Counted from the stretch's first letter, positions 1-8,493 are shown. The stretch: 64,000 nt of DNA from Methanobrevibacter millerae (GCF_001477655.1 NZ_CP011266.1:310001-374000), one strand, 5' to 3'. Notes: generated by a model from the sequence alone, not told the origin. Numbers and translations: made by a program.

Positions 1-1
1 T

Positions 2-1291
2 TCAGGGTTCTTTGTATACTTTAACACAACTTTGCCGGGTAAATTCATAAATATGATTTCATCCGGAAATAAAACGGCTAATGACACTGTTGAAGTTCGT
101 GACTTTGTATTTGACATTGAAAAAATAGCTGTTAATAAAGTTGTAAAATTAGGCGATCAGGTTATATTTGAAATCGTTGTTCACAACAGCGGTGAAATTC
201 CATTGAATAATGTTGTTGTTCGTGAAATTTTCTATGACGGATTAATCTATGATCATTATATTGATGAGAATGGTTTATGGAGTTATGATAATTTAACATG
301 GACATTAAATGATTTGCTTGTTCCTGGAGAATATTCTGTGTTTTCAGTTGTCTTCAACACTACTGAAGTTGGTAAATTTACAAATGTTGTAAGTTATGAT
401 AATAAGACGGCAAATGATACAGTTGAAGTGTTCACTCCAGAATATGAAATTGGCAAAGTCGCTTTGGAAAAAAGTGCTGTTGTTGGAGATGAAGTAACAT
501 TTGAAATCTATGTTCACAATACTGGTAAAGTAAATGTGGATAATATCACTATCAATGAATCATCCTTTGATGGTTTGGAATTTGTGAGTTTTGTCGATAA
601 TTCAGAATTCTGGGATTATGCGGGCAATTTATCATGGACTTTAAATAGATTCATCGCCCCTGGTGCATATGTGGGATTCTTTGTAACATTTAAAACCACA
701 AAATCTGGAGAATCAGTAAATGTTATTACTTCAGGCAATAAATCTGCAAATGACACTGTCGAAGTAAACAAACCGCAATACGAAATAGATAAAATAGTCT
801 TGAATAAAACAGTTCAAGTTGGTGAGCAAGTAATTTTTGAAATTGTTGTACATAACAGTGGAAAAGTTGCTATTGATAACATTACCGTAGTTGAGTCTTC
901 ATTTGTGGGTTTAGAATATGTTGGTTATTTGGATACCACTGGAAGGTGGATAAATAATGGCTTATCCTGGACATTAAGTGATACTTTAACTCCTGGTGAG
1001 TATATAGTATTCTTTGTAATATTCAATACTACTAGCGAAGGTAATTTTACAAATACAATTATTTCAGGTAATTTAACTGAAAATGATACTGTTGAAGTAC
1101 TTAAAAATGAAACTCCATCTGAAAACAAAACAACTCCTGATGTTCCTGAGGTTCCTAGTGAGGAAATTCCTGCTGAAGAAGTTGTTGTTGAGGATAAATC
1201 TGAGGTTAAAATCTCATCAGGAACTGGTAATCCAATTCTATTGATTTTATTAGTACTTTTAAATTTAGTAATTTTAAGACGCAGAAAATAA
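2..1291 (+). CDS. DUF11-repeat surface protein, 3' part (5' end outside window)
   Basis: The frame is already open at the window edge and reads into a periodic protein, so this is the C-terminal part of a larger secreted protein. It carries about three and a half copies of a ~112-residue module with the recurring elements VGxxVxFEIxVHNxG, a conserved Trp-Thr-Leu, PGxY, and a closing SGNxTxNDTVEV. This is the pattern of the DUF11/TIGR01451 conserved repeat of archaeal and bacterial cell-surface proteins (family knowledge). The last ~60 residues are a Pro/Glu/Val-rich spacer followed by a hydrophobic segment and the basic end RRRK, a typical C-terminal membrane anchor. The stop codon lies in the loop of a hairpin terminator. 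It differs from the other surface proteins in the window, which have no C-terminal transmembrane segment. The ligand is unknown. Confidence 0.85.
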   Translation, partial: SGFFVYFNTTLPGKFINMISSGNKTANDTVEVRDFVFDIEKIAVNKVVKLGDQVIFEIVVHNSGEIPLNNVVVREIFYDGLIYDHYIDENGLWSYDNLTWTLNDLLVPGEYSVFSVVFNTTEVGKFTNVVSYDNKTANDTVEVFTPEYEIGKVALEKSAVVGDEVTFEIYVHNTGKVNVDNITINESSFDGLEFVSFVDNSEFWDYAGNLSWTLNRFIAPGAYVGFFVTFKTTKSGESVNVITSGNKSANDTVEVNKPQYEIDKIVLNKTVQVGEQVIFEIVVHNSGKVAIDNITVVESSFVGLEYVGYLDTTGRWINNGLSWTLSDTLTPGEYIVFFVIFNTTSEGNFTNTIISGNLTENDTVEVLKNETPSENKTTPDVPEVPSEEIPAEEVVVEDKSEVKISSGTGNPILLILLVLLNLVILRRRK

Positions 1292-1312
1292 CCTGCGTCA
1301 TTTCTTCTTTTA
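1278..1312 (+). terminator. Hairpin terminator overlapping the end of the DUF11 gene
   Basis: A 7-bp perfect stem (GACGCAG / CTGCGTC) with an 8-nt loop holding the TAA stop is followed by a T-rich run. The stem therefore also encodes the last basic residues of the protein. Confidence 0.7.
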
Positions 1313-1471
1313 AATGAAATATTCATTCAATTATTTTTTGTGTTTTTGATTTTAATTAAATTTAATGAATCATTATTTTATAAATTATGGCTTTAATATT
1401 GAAGTTTATTTTTAATAGTTTGGTTCATCTACATGTAGTGGTTGAATTATGATTATTACATCATTTTAGCA

Positions 1472-1486
1472 AAAACTTAATATAAC
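1472..1486 (+). promoter_or_regulatory. Archaeal BRE/TATA promoter for the zinc-ribbon peptide
   Basis: An A-run followed by TTAATATAA resembles an archaeal BRE-TATA element. It lies about 40 nt upstream of the ATG at 1526, leaving room for a short leader containing the GGAGGT ribosome-binding site at 1514-1519. Confidence 0.45.
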
Positions 1487-1525
1487 TCTGTGTTTAAACT
1501 ATGATTATATGATGGAGGTATTGTC

Positions 1526-1639
1526 ATGTGGGAATGTGATGTATGCGGATACTTGAATGATGACTATGATGATGTATGTGAACAATGTTGGGCAGTACGT
1601 GGTGTAAACAACTTCATGGACTGGTCAGACGAAGCATGA
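1526..1639 (+). CDS. 37-aa zinc-ribbon/RanBP2-like peptide
   Basis: A short frame with an excellent GGAGGT site 7 nt upstream of its ATG. It encodes WECDVCGYLND, then an acidic stretch, then VCEQCWAVRG: two CxxC knuckles about 11 residues apart with a Trp just before the first Cys. This is the layout of a minimal zinc ribbon of the RanBP2/rubredoxin-like type. It has its own promoter-like sequence and ends about 50 nt before the next gene. Single-knuckle-pair peptides of this size usually bind RNA or protein, but no specific role can be read here. Confidence 0.75.
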   Translation: MWECDVCGYLNDDYDDVCEQCWAVRGVNNFMDWSDEA

Positions 1640-1691
1640 TTAATGATATGTTTTAAATGTATAAACAACATATTTATATTCGAGGTTTAAA

Positions 1692-2030
1692 ATGACTAGG
1701 GTATATGATGTTTTTGATAAGTTTTCAATTGTTGATATTATTTTTGGATTTCTTTTAGGGATTTATCTTGCTGTTTTCCATAACAATCCTGATTTATGGA
1801 TTCATGCTGTTCAATGGGTGCTCATATATTCCCTCGTTATTACGCTACTTCCTGTAGCGACATCAATTTATGCTAAACACAAATACTCCGAGTCAATCAA
1901 TCTCCGTGCCCTTATAGAGGCATTTCTTTTGAATGTTGCAATGACTGCAGTCAGTTTGGCATTCGGATTTGTAATCGGATCATTTATTGTAGGCAATTTC
2001 ATTCCTGATGAAGGAAAATTACCTTTATAA
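1692..2030 (+). CDS. Small membrane protein, three to four helices
   Basis: 112 residues starting at an ATG with GAGGT 6 nt upstream. After a short charged N-terminus come hydrophobic stretches at about residues 15-28, 35-57, 70-88 and 88-103, so it is an integral membrane protein. It ends 15 nt before the SNF2 helicase start, suggesting a shared transcript. I do not recognise the family, and a functional link to the helicase is not evident. Confidence 0.7.
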   Translation: MTRVYDVFDKFSIVDIIFGFLLGIYLAVFHNNPDLWIHAVQWVLIYSLVITLLPVATSIYAKHKYSESINLRALIEAFLLNVAMTAVSLAFGFVIGSFIVGNFIPDEGKLPL

Positions 2031-2045
2031 CTTCTTTTTGATAAC

Positions 2046-3542
2046 ATGAAAAAACAGTTTAAAAATCCTTCAGAATATAACAGGTTTAAAAAGCTTGTTA
2101 AGGAAACTAAAATCTATGATGAGCCTATTTCGTTAAACGGCGAGCTGAGGCCATATCAAAAGATTGGTTATTCATGGCTTGTTCAAAACATTAAATTCAA
2201 ATTCGGAAGCATCCTTGCAGATGATATGGGTCTTGGAAAAACCATTCAGATATTGACTGCAATTCTTTATTTTAATGAGCAAAACAGGCTTGATAACAGG
2301 CCGTCATTAATTATTGTTCCTCCAACATTAATATCAAACTGGGAAAATGAGATAAACAAGTTCACTCCGGAGCTTACCTATTATATCTATCATGGAACAA
2401 ACCGTACTTTCCCGATAGATGATTATGACATCATTCTGACTTCTTATGGTGTAGTTCGCCTTGATTTAGATCTGTTCATGGATGATGACTGGCTTTTATG
2501 TGTAATTGATGAAGCTCAAAACATTAAAAATCCGAACACTGAACAGACAAAAGCTATTAAAAGCATTCGTGCATCAACCAAGGTTGCTTTAACTGGAACT
2601 CCTATTGAAAATAAGCTGATGGACTATTGGTCAATATTTGATTTTGTAAATGAAGGATATCTTTCAACCAAGGATAATTTTAAAAGGGATTATGTTGTTC
2701 CTATTGAAAAGCTGGAAGATGAGGAAACTCTTGAAAACCTGAGAACTATTGCAAAGCCTTTTGTTATGAGGCGACTTAAAAGCGATGATGACATTAAAAA
2801 GGAGCTTCCAGAGAAATTCGTAAACGACATCTACTGCACATTGACCAAAAAGCAGATCAGGTTATACAATGCAATCTTGGATGAGATTTTCTTTGATATA
2901 GAAAATTCCAAGGGAATTCAAAGAAAAGGAATTATCCTTAAGATACTGACTGCATTAAAGCAGACCTGCAATCATCCTGCACAGTTTCTCGATATTAAAA
3001 AGCCTAAGATTTCCGAATCAGGCAAAATGGAACTGCTTGTCGATATTTTAAAAAACATTCTGGATGCCGATGAAAAGGTAATCATTTTCACACAGTATGT
3101 TGAGATGGGAAAGCTTATTCAGGAGCTTGTTTCAAAGAAGTTTAAAAAAGAAGTCCTGTTTTTGCACGGTTCACAAACACTTAAGGAAAAAACCCAAATC
3201 ATAGATACATTTCAAAATGACCCGAATTACAAAATATTCGTTGCAACATTAAAGACAGGTGGTACAGGATTGAACTTAACGGCTGCGCAGAATGTGATTC
3301 ATTATGATTTGTGGTGGAATCCTGCAGTGGAAAATCAGGCAACCGACAGGGTTCACAGAATCGGTCAGGAAAATGACGTGATGGTATACAGGTTCATCAC
3401 AAAAGGAACACTTGAAGAGACAATTAATGAAATAAGCAAGCATAAGATAGATTTGGCCAGCAAATCCATAAGCAATGATGAGACATTCATAACTGAAATG
3501 AGCAATGAGGAACTGAAAAGTGTTTTGGCATTGAGAATTTAG
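2046..3542 (+). CDS. SNF2-family DNA helicase/translocase
   Basis: 498 residues containing essentially only the SNF2 ATPase core. Motif I is DDMGLGKT at about residue 58, the Walker B box is DEAQ near 157, motif III is LTGTPIENK near 180, and the C-terminal lobe carries HGSQ, GGTGLNLTAAQ and the DRVHRIGQ arginine-finger motif VI near 440. These are diagnostic for Swi2/Snf2 double-stranded-DNA translocases. Bacterial and archaeal relatives are often ~1000 residues with a long N-terminal extension (SNF2_N/SWIM). This one lacks it, so it is a compact form or was trimmed at the front. No good ribosome-binding site precedes the ATG, and translation may be coupled to the preceding gene 15 nt away. 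The role is likely chromatin remodelling, repair or defence; the context does not decide. Confidence 0.9.
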   Translation: MKKQFKNPSEYNRFKKLVKETKIYDEPISLNGELRPYQKIGYSWLVQNIKFKFGSILADDMGLGKTIQILTAILYFNEQNRLDNRPSLIIVPPTLISNWENEINKFTPELTYYIYHGTNRTFPIDDYDIILTSYGVVRLDLDLFMDDDWLLCVIDEAQNIKNPNTEQTKAIKSIRASTKVALTGTPIENKLMDYWSIFDFVNEGYLSTKDNFKRDYVVPIEKLEDEETLENLRTIAKPFVMRRLKSDDDIKKELPEKFVNDIYCTLTKKQIRLYNAILDEIFFDIENSKGIQRKGIILKILTALKQTCNHPAQFLDIKKPKISESGKMELLVDILKNILDADEKVIIFTQYVEMGKLIQELVSKKFKKEVLFLHGSQTLKEKTQIIDTFQNDPNYKIFVATLKTGGTGLNLTAAQNVIHYDLWWNPAVENQATDRVHRIGQENDVMVYRFITKGTLEETINEISKHKIDLASKSISNDETFITEMSNEELKSVLALRI

Positions 3543-3547
3543 CTATT
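3529..3547 (+). repeat. 19-bp direct repeat, left copy
   Basis: CATTGAGAATTTAGCTATT spans the SNF2 stop codon. The identical 19 bp recur exactly 700 bp further on, across the stop codon of the histidine kinase (4229-4247). Confidence 0.8.
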
Positions 3548-3804
3548 TTGATATTTTTTTAATTATTTTCATTTTTTCTACATTAAATTTCTTTTTTTAT
3601 ACTAAAAGCAATATTTACTTGAGTTTGGACTAAATAAAAATTATTTATAGTGTTAAATCTAATATTAATAGTAATTAAACTCTTGATCCAAAAGGGGGTG
3701 ATATTATTCAGGACAAAATAATATTGCCAATAGTGGGGTTTAAATCGTGGATTTCAATCACTGTTGCTTTTGGTAAATCTATTGGCTTGAATGGAGGAAT
3801 CTTT

Positions 3805-3900
3805 GTGAAGATTCAAAAGAAATTTTGGATTTGGATGCTCATATATACTATAATCATATGGTGTTTAGCATTTTACATTATGTGGATTGTGTATAATTGA
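3805..3900 (+). CDS. Candidate 31-aa single-span membrane peptide
   Basis: A GTG start 7 nt after a GGAGGA ribosome-binding site opens a 31-codon frame. It encodes a basic N-terminus (KIQKK) followed by a Trp/Ile-rich hydrophobic span ending at VYN. The same frame is open back to about 3679 and runs over a second, even better, GGGGGTGAT site at 3694-3702. After that site the in-phase codons are ATT ATT, so a longer 60-65-residue form would need a non-standard ATT start. The composition looks like a real small transmembrane protein, but without homologues it remains a candidate. Confidence 0.4.
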   Translation: MKIQKKFWIWMLIYTIIIWCLAFYIMWIVYN

Positions 3901-4140
3901 TGGTGTGTCATGATTGATTTCTCCTTTAAATTGTAGGAATCCTCAAATATTATAATTATTGTTTTTCGATAGCCTTGTTTGGTTATGTTTGGGTTTGTTA
4001 GATTATAATTGACACTTCCTGCAGTTTAAAAATTAATAATAAACTTTATATATGATTTATTTTAAAATATTCATCAGAGTTTAAAATCCACATTTGGATA
4101 TAATTAAATTCTAAACTATTCGAGTGAATAGATTTTAATT

Positions 4141-4185
4141 CAATGTCTAATTGTCCCAACATGATTTTTCATGTTGTAGACATTG
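4141..4185. other. Long hairpin, possible structured RNA
   Basis: The outer stem CAATGTCTA / TAGACATTG (9 bp) encloses the inner stem CAACATGA / TCATGTTG (8 bp, TTTT loop), with a 7-nt bulge on the 5' side only. A second imperfect hairpin (CTATTC / GAATAG core) lies just upstream around 4113-4130. T-rich sequence follows on the + strand. This could be a terminator for the upstream transcript or a small structured RNA. Confidence 0.5.
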
Positions 4186-4220
4186 ATTTTATTTAATTCT
4201 TCTTTTTTTCTAAAAATAAT

Positions 4221-4247
4221 GAAATTCTCATTGAGAATTTAGCTATT
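4221..4247 (-). terminator. Inverted repeat at the end of the kinase gene, containing the second 19-bp repeat
   Basis: AAATTCTCA-T-TGAGAATTT is a perfect 9-bp inverted repeat immediately after the kinase stop on the minus strand, followed there by an A/T-rich tract. It also contains the right copy (4229-4247) of the 19-bp direct repeat. Confidence 0.5.
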
Positions 4248-6108
4248 CTGTTTCTTCTGTTTGAATAGGGAAAATCAATTCATAGCCCATTCCTTTTTCG
4301 GGCTGGATTAATCGGATATTTCCGCTCAGCTGCTTTGTCAGGCTTTTGATTATTTCGCATCCAAGATTTTTCGTGATTTTTTTGGTGTCTTCAATTCCCA
4401 CACCGTTGTCCGTAATTATTAAACAGGCAGTATTGTCATCCACTTTTAAAATCTTTTTGGTGATTTTCTTATCCTGCATTGATTTGTCCGGAAATGCATG
4501 CTTTATGGAATTCATTGTTATTTCATCAATGATTAAAAGCAGTGGAGTTATGTTGTCAATTGTCAGGTGGAGGTTTTCATCCACATAGGTTTCAAACTCA
4601 ATGTCTGTAGGTGAATCCATAAAGTTTCCTGTTTTTTCATCATAATCCTTCATATACTCCTTCAGATTTATGTTTTTAAAATCCTTGCTTCCGTAGGTTT
4701 TTTCATGAAGCAATGCAAGTGATGTAAGACGTGTTTGCATATGCTCAATTATTGTGTCGGGATCATTTCTGTATGCCCTTTTTTCAAGATTTAAAAAGCT
4801 GTTTAGAACCTGGAGATTGTTTTTTACTCTGTGGTGGATTTCCTTGATTAAAATCTTTTGAAGTTCATTTGCTTCCTTAAGCTGATTCTGTTCCCTTATC
4901 TCTTCGGTAATGTCTGTTAAAAATCCTAGGCTATGGACTTCATTATTGTATTCAAATCTTTCTATGTAGACATCAACAATCTTTTTCTTTTTGGGGTTTG
5001 CGTCAACTTCAAATGTTATTGTTTCATAGATTTTTTTTATTTCTCCCTGGTATAGCTGTTCAAACCTTTCGGCAGCGTCTTTTTCAACAATGTTGTCTAT
5101 GATTTTGAGGGAATGTTCATATTCTTCATAATCCTTTTCAATAATGTAGTAAAATCCTTTGGAGAACTTATAATGCTTTTTGTTTAAAGGCTCAATCAGC
5201 AAAGCCAATTTTCTGCTGTTCTTAAATCCGTCCATCAGGAAGTCAACCGGCTTGCTGGTTTCATAATGATGGTGCTGTGTAATGTCGTTGATTAAACCTT
5301 GGCGAATGATTATTCCGCTTTCATCAAAATAGGAATATATGTTGACTTCAAGAACTTTTATGGCTCCGTCACGGGTCATGATGCGAAGGATTTCATTGCA
5401 TTGTGAGGTTTCCTTGTTTGTTATAGTAAAAATCTTGTCAACTATGTGCTGGTCTTCAGGTATTGCCAAATCAAAAACGATGTTGTAAAAATCGTCCGCC
5501 TCTTCTTTAGGGCGGTTGATGATATTATATATTCCTTGAGACCAGGTATATTTTCCATTAAGATTATAATAGCTACCCGTTTGGGAAAAGCTTTCTATCA
5601 TGTTGCTTTTGTCTTCATCAAAGTGTTTATCTCCAATATCTTCTTCTTTATTGATGTTTGTATCCACATTGTTTGTTATTATGAATATTCTTTCCATATC
5701 ATAGACTATTCTTGCTGTGCTCAGTTTTGTCAATTTCTTTCCGTCGTAATAGACAAACCTTATATTTTTTGGTTTGCGCCTTGTATAAACGCCCAATAAA
5801 TCATCATGTAGAATATCATAAAATAGTGGTGAAAGCTTGCTTAACAGTCTGCCTTTTGCATCTTCCTGTGTGCTGTTGTATCTGTCAAGGGTGAAACTAC
5901 CTAAAGACTGGATGATGAAGTCTTCGCCGTCGTTATATGGGATGAAAGTGTGGATTTCTATTGGGAGGTTGTTGATGAATTCCTGGATTGGTATGTCTTC
6001 AATGTCAAATTCCTGTGGTGTTGGTTTATAAAAGTCTTTTTTTCTGGCATTATAAATTCGAATTTCATCAATGTTTTCTAGAAGCCTATATTCTTTTTCA
6101 ACTTTCAT
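4243..6108 (-). CDS. PAS-domain sensor histidine kinase, HisKA_2 type
   Basis: 621 residues. The C-terminal kinase core is clear: the HisKA_2 box EIHHRVKNNLQVL (phospho-acceptor His near residue 424) is followed by a GHKL ATPase with N box DEITMNSIKHAF, G1 box DNGVGI and a GYELIFP ending. Upstream are two PAS-like segments, about 195-300 and 310-420, each closing with a GxxxDIT(Q/E) signature, and an unassigned N-terminal ~190 residues with no membrane span, so it is a cytoplasmic sensor. The start has a strong AAGGTGATGAG site. No response regulator lies next to it, as is common for Methanobacteriales kinases of this class. The sensed signal is unknown. Confidence 0.9.
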   Translation of the reverse strand: MKVEKEYRLLENIDEIRIYNARKKDFYKPTPQEFDIEDIPIQEFINNLPIEIHTFIPYNDGEDFIIQSLGSFTLDRYNSTQEDAKGRLLSKLSPLFYDILHDDLLGVYTRRKPKNIRFVYYDGKKLTKLSTARIVYDMERIFIITNNVDTNINKEEDIGDKHFDEDKSNMIESFSQTGSYYNLNGKYTWSQGIYNIINRPKEEADDFYNIVFDLAIPEDQHIVDKIFTITNKETSQCNEILRIMTRDGAIKVLEVNIYSYFDESGIIIRQGLINDITQHHHYETSKPVDFLMDGFKNSRKLALLIEPLNKKHYKFSKGFYYIIEKDYEEYEHSLKIIDNIVEKDAAERFEQLYQGEIKKIYETITFEVDANPKKKKIVDVYIERFEYNNEVHSLGFLTDITEEIREQNQLKEANELQKILIKEIHHRVKNNLQVLNSFLNLEKRAYRNDPDTIIEHMQTRLTSLALLHEKTYGSKDFKNINLKEYMKDYDEKTGNFMDSPTDIEFETYVDENLHLTIDNITPLLLIIDEITMNSIKHAFPDKSMQDKKITKKILKVDDNTACLIITDNGVGIEDTKKITKNLGCEIIKSLTKQLSGNIRLIQPEKGMGYELIFPIQTEETE

Positions 6109-6385
6109 CTCATCACCTTATATAATATATTTATCGAATAATCTATTTAAATTTTGATAAGTAGGGGATTTACGTTTAAGTTTTTTTCTGAACTTTTTAA
6201 CATTTAATTGTTAAGAAATTTTCAATAGAATAATCTTTGAAATATTGATGGGTAATATTAAATATTTTGTTTAAATAAATATTACATATTATTATCATTT
6301 AAAATATTTTTTGTATAGATAATTCCTTAAATATGGTGTTATTAAGATATATTGTTAAGTAGTTGGTTGTTTGTGGTGTTTTTAA

Positions 6386-6547
6386 ATGCTTAAAAGAAAG
6401 ATGTTGAGGGATGTTAGTAACTATAAGGCTCAGTTCATATCCATTTTTTTAATGGCATTTATTGGGGTGTTTGTATTTACTGGAATGTATGTTGAGACAT
6501 CAAGTTTTGAAACAACAATTGACAAATACGTTGGAAAGTATTGTTAA
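6386..6547 (+). pseudogene. N-terminal stub of an FtsX-type ABC transporter permease
   Basis: 53 codons with their own ATG and a stop. The sequence (start MLKRKMLRDVSNYKAQF, then a first transmembrane helix through FIGVFVFTGMYVE and on to TTIDKY) reads like the N-terminus of the large MacB/FtsX-like permeases of methanogens, which run to several hundred residues (family knowledge). The frame breaks right after this segment and continues into unrelated HEAT-repeat sequence. I infer a rearrangement that fused a decapitated permease head to another locus. Confidence 0.65.
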
Positions 6548-6548
6548 A

Positions 6549-7316
6549 ATGGATATTGACGGCAAATTCTACTGTATTTTTTTAGATGATGCAAACCATG
6601 ATACAGTTGTAGTCTGCTGTAATGATAAAGATGTTGCCGTACATATGGCTCATTCAATAAATTACAAATAGAATTCAGATGCTGGAGAGCTTTCATCTGA
6701 TGATGATTTTATATTAAAGGATTTAAGAGATATAACAAAAAATAAGGAATGCTGGGCTGAAAATATTGATAATGTTGCAGCTATTTTAGATAAAGAGCAT
6801 TCCAATTCTGTTAAAGCAAAAGCATTGTGGATTTTAGGGGAGATGGGATTAAAACATCCTGCAGAAATTGAAAGGTATGTTGATACTATTGCTGGTTATT
6901 TGGATGATGATAATCCAAAATTGAGAGAAAGATCAGCCAATGCTATTGGAAGAATCGGAAGAGCTGATAAAAATTTAGTACTTTCTTATATGGACAGATT
7001 GATGGAAATGAGATTTGACGAATCCGAAAACGTTAGGCACGCATTCGTATGGGCTTGTGAAAACATTGCTTTAAATGCTCCGGAGCTATTTTGCGAAAAA
7101 CTGGAAATTTTTCTAGATATGATTTCAGATACATCACTAAAGGCTAGAATTGAATCTCCTGAAATATTCAGGGTAGTTGGAAAACGAAAACCTGAATGCG
7201 TAAAGCCTTATCTGGAAAAACTGGAATGGATTAGTCAAAATGATGAAAACTCCACTGTTCGAATCCACAGTGCAGGTGCAGTCCGTATTACTGAAAATTC
7301 ATTAAGAAAACATTAA
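6549..7316 (+). pseudogene. HEAT-repeat protein interrupted by an in-frame TAG
   Basis: One reading frame runs from the ATG at 6549 to the stop at 7316 but is interrupted by TAG at 6669-6671. The first 40 codons (start MDIDGKFYCIFLDDAN) form a small beta-rich unit. After the TAG the frame encodes alpha-helical HEAT-like repeats (AKALWILGEMGLKHP, RERSANAIGRIGRADK, VRHAFVWACENIALNAP), such as mediate protein-protein contacts. Between the TAG and codon 6825 (TTG) there is no ATG, GTG or TTG in phase, so the HEAT part has no credible independent start. It lies directly behind a truncated ABC permease head. The simplest reading is a decayed gene; a single sequence difference at the TAG would restore 255 codons. 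Confidence 0.6.
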
Positions 7317-7366
7317 AATATTATAATTTAAATAATATTAAATAGATTTTATCGGGAGGTGAAAAA

Positions 7367-7519
7367 ATGAAACTAAATATGCCCTATTTGATTGTTGGAA
7401 TAATTTGTTTAATAATTGGAATTGTTTTGTGTATACTGAATCAAAAAATTTCTGCAGGCAGTATCGCATCATTTATTCTAGCTATTATTGTTATAATTAA
7501 GGGATTAGGATTAAGATAA
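7367..7519 (+). CDS. 50-aa two-helix membrane peptide
   Basis: A strong GGGAGGTGA site stands 5 nt before the ATG. The 50 residues are two hydrophobic spans (start MKLNMPYLIVGIICL; then SIASFILAIIVIIK) around a short polar turn, ending GLGLR. The family is not recognised. It stands alone, tail to tail with the NAD(P)-binding gene. Confidence 0.65.
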   Translation: MKLNMPYLIVGIICLIIGIVLCILNQKISAGSIASFILAIIVIIKGLGLR

Positions 7520-7529
7520 TAATCTCTGT

Positions 7530-8120
7530 TCATTCTTTTTTTGTAATGCTGATGCTTTCGCGGGAATATAATTCAGGATTATCAATTATTTCCAATGCGA
7601 TTTTAATTACAGACTCGACAGTAGTGTTATGAGTTTTTACGCTTTCCCCTTTTTTTGTAATGACATAGTCATCTTCATCACCGTAGTCCATAAGGCCTAA
7701 TCTGAATATTGTGTAGTCCACATCACTGTTTTCAATCAGATCAACTGCATACTGGTTTGGAATTTGCAGCTGCTCGTTATCCACATTCAGATGGCTTGCA
7801 TTTTCAAGCTCATTGTAAATGCCGACAGTTGCCATAAATATTAGTCTTTTCGGATGGCAGTTTATGATATTGTCTGCAATGACTGGTATGAAATCTCCTG
7901 ATATCGCACAATAAACCAAATCCTGATTTTCTAAAGCCTTATTCAAATCCCTGATGTTGTTTGAAGCGTCAATGCTTTTAGATTTAATCCTATAGTTGTC
8001 TTCAAACTTATTGCCGGCATTTCTTGAAATCAGTGTTAAATTATGGTCTGTATATGCAAGCAATTTTGATGTTAGGGCAATTCCAAAGTTTCCTGTAGCA
8101 CCGAGAATAGCTATATTCAT
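7530..8120 (-). CDS. NAD(P)-binding Rossmann-fold protein (atypical SDR/NmrA-like)
   Basis: 196 residues beginning MNIAILGATGNFG, the glycine-rich GxxGxxG dinucleotide-binding loop right at the N-terminus. It continues with LTLISRN (end of strand 2, where the cofactor phosphate is read), an Asp/Ala strand-3 region, and a YTIFRLGLMDYGDEDDY segment like those of NmrA/YwnB-type atypical short-chain dehydrogenases. The YxxxK catalytic pair of classical SDRs is not evident, so it may be a sensor or reductase of unknown substrate. I place the start at this ATG because AGGTG lies at the proper distance before it; a GTG three codons upstream overlaps that site. Confidence 0.8.
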   Translation of the reverse strand: MNIAILGATGNFGIALTSKLLAYTDHNLTLISRNAGNKFEDNYRIKSKSIDASNNIRDLNKALENQDLVYCAISGDFIPVIADNIINCHPKRLIFMATVGIYNELENASHLNVDNEQLQIPNQYAVDLIENSDVDYTIFRLGLMDYGDEDDYVITKKGESVKTHNTTVESVIKIALEIIDNPELYSRESISITKKE

Positions 8121-8167
8121 ATTTTTCACCTGTATTTTGATTTGTCTTTCTAATTAGAAAAATCTTT

Positions 8168-8493
8168 TTAATCATGTGGTTTACAGTTCATGTTATTTTT
8201 CAGGTTATAATTTTTCAATAGTTCAATACAATCCTCTTCAAATAATTCATCATAATATTCTTTAAAAGTTTGTTTAGGAAGTTTTTGATAAGTATTATTC
8301 ATAATTTTTTCCCAAACCATATCTATTTGGGTTTTTGAATATATTTTCTTTTTCTTGTTAATTCGTCATATACTTTTTTTGGAAGTATTATTTTTGAGAA
8401 TAATTTTTGTAAAAATTCATATTCATCTATTTCTAAAAAACATACTAAAACATCCGAATCATAAAAAATTGGTTTATAATCTATGTTAATCAC
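8168..8493 (-). pseudogene. PIN-like toxin/nuclease partner, frameshifted and shortened
   Basis: A GTG start overlaps the last 8 nt of the XRE-ImmA gene, a classic coupled arrangement. The first ~45 residues (FYDSDVLVCFLEIDEYEFLQ, then KIILPKKVYDEL) match the start of a PIN-type nuclease with the acidic DSDVL motif. The frame stops at 8323, but after a shift in the A-rich stretch near 8345 it continues (QIDMVWEKIMNNTYQKLPKQTFKEYY in part) to a stop at 8168. Even joined, the product is only ~108 residues and lacks an obvious second acidic PIN motif, so both a frameshift and an internal deletion are likely. In this family an XRE-ImmA protein is the usual regulator/partner. Confidence 0.6.

Larger units (their letters stand above)
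3543..4242. other. 700-bp intergenic region between SNF2 and the sensor kinase
   Basis: The region holds a small candidate membrane peptide at 3805-3900, preceded by a much longer open frame in phase with it (from about 3679) and a perfect GGGGGTGAT ribosome-binding sequence at 3694-3702 without a conventional start codon after it. It also holds a long hairpin at 4141-4185 and a T-rich tract. The whole block lies between two copies of a 19-bp direct repeat. No further gene is visible. Confidence 0.6.

Noticed and set aside
6669-6671. TAG as a pyrrolysine codon
   Set aside because: No pyrrolysine machinery is visible in the window and it is not known for Methanobacteriales; the neighbouring truncated permease fits gene decay better. 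Kept only as a check.
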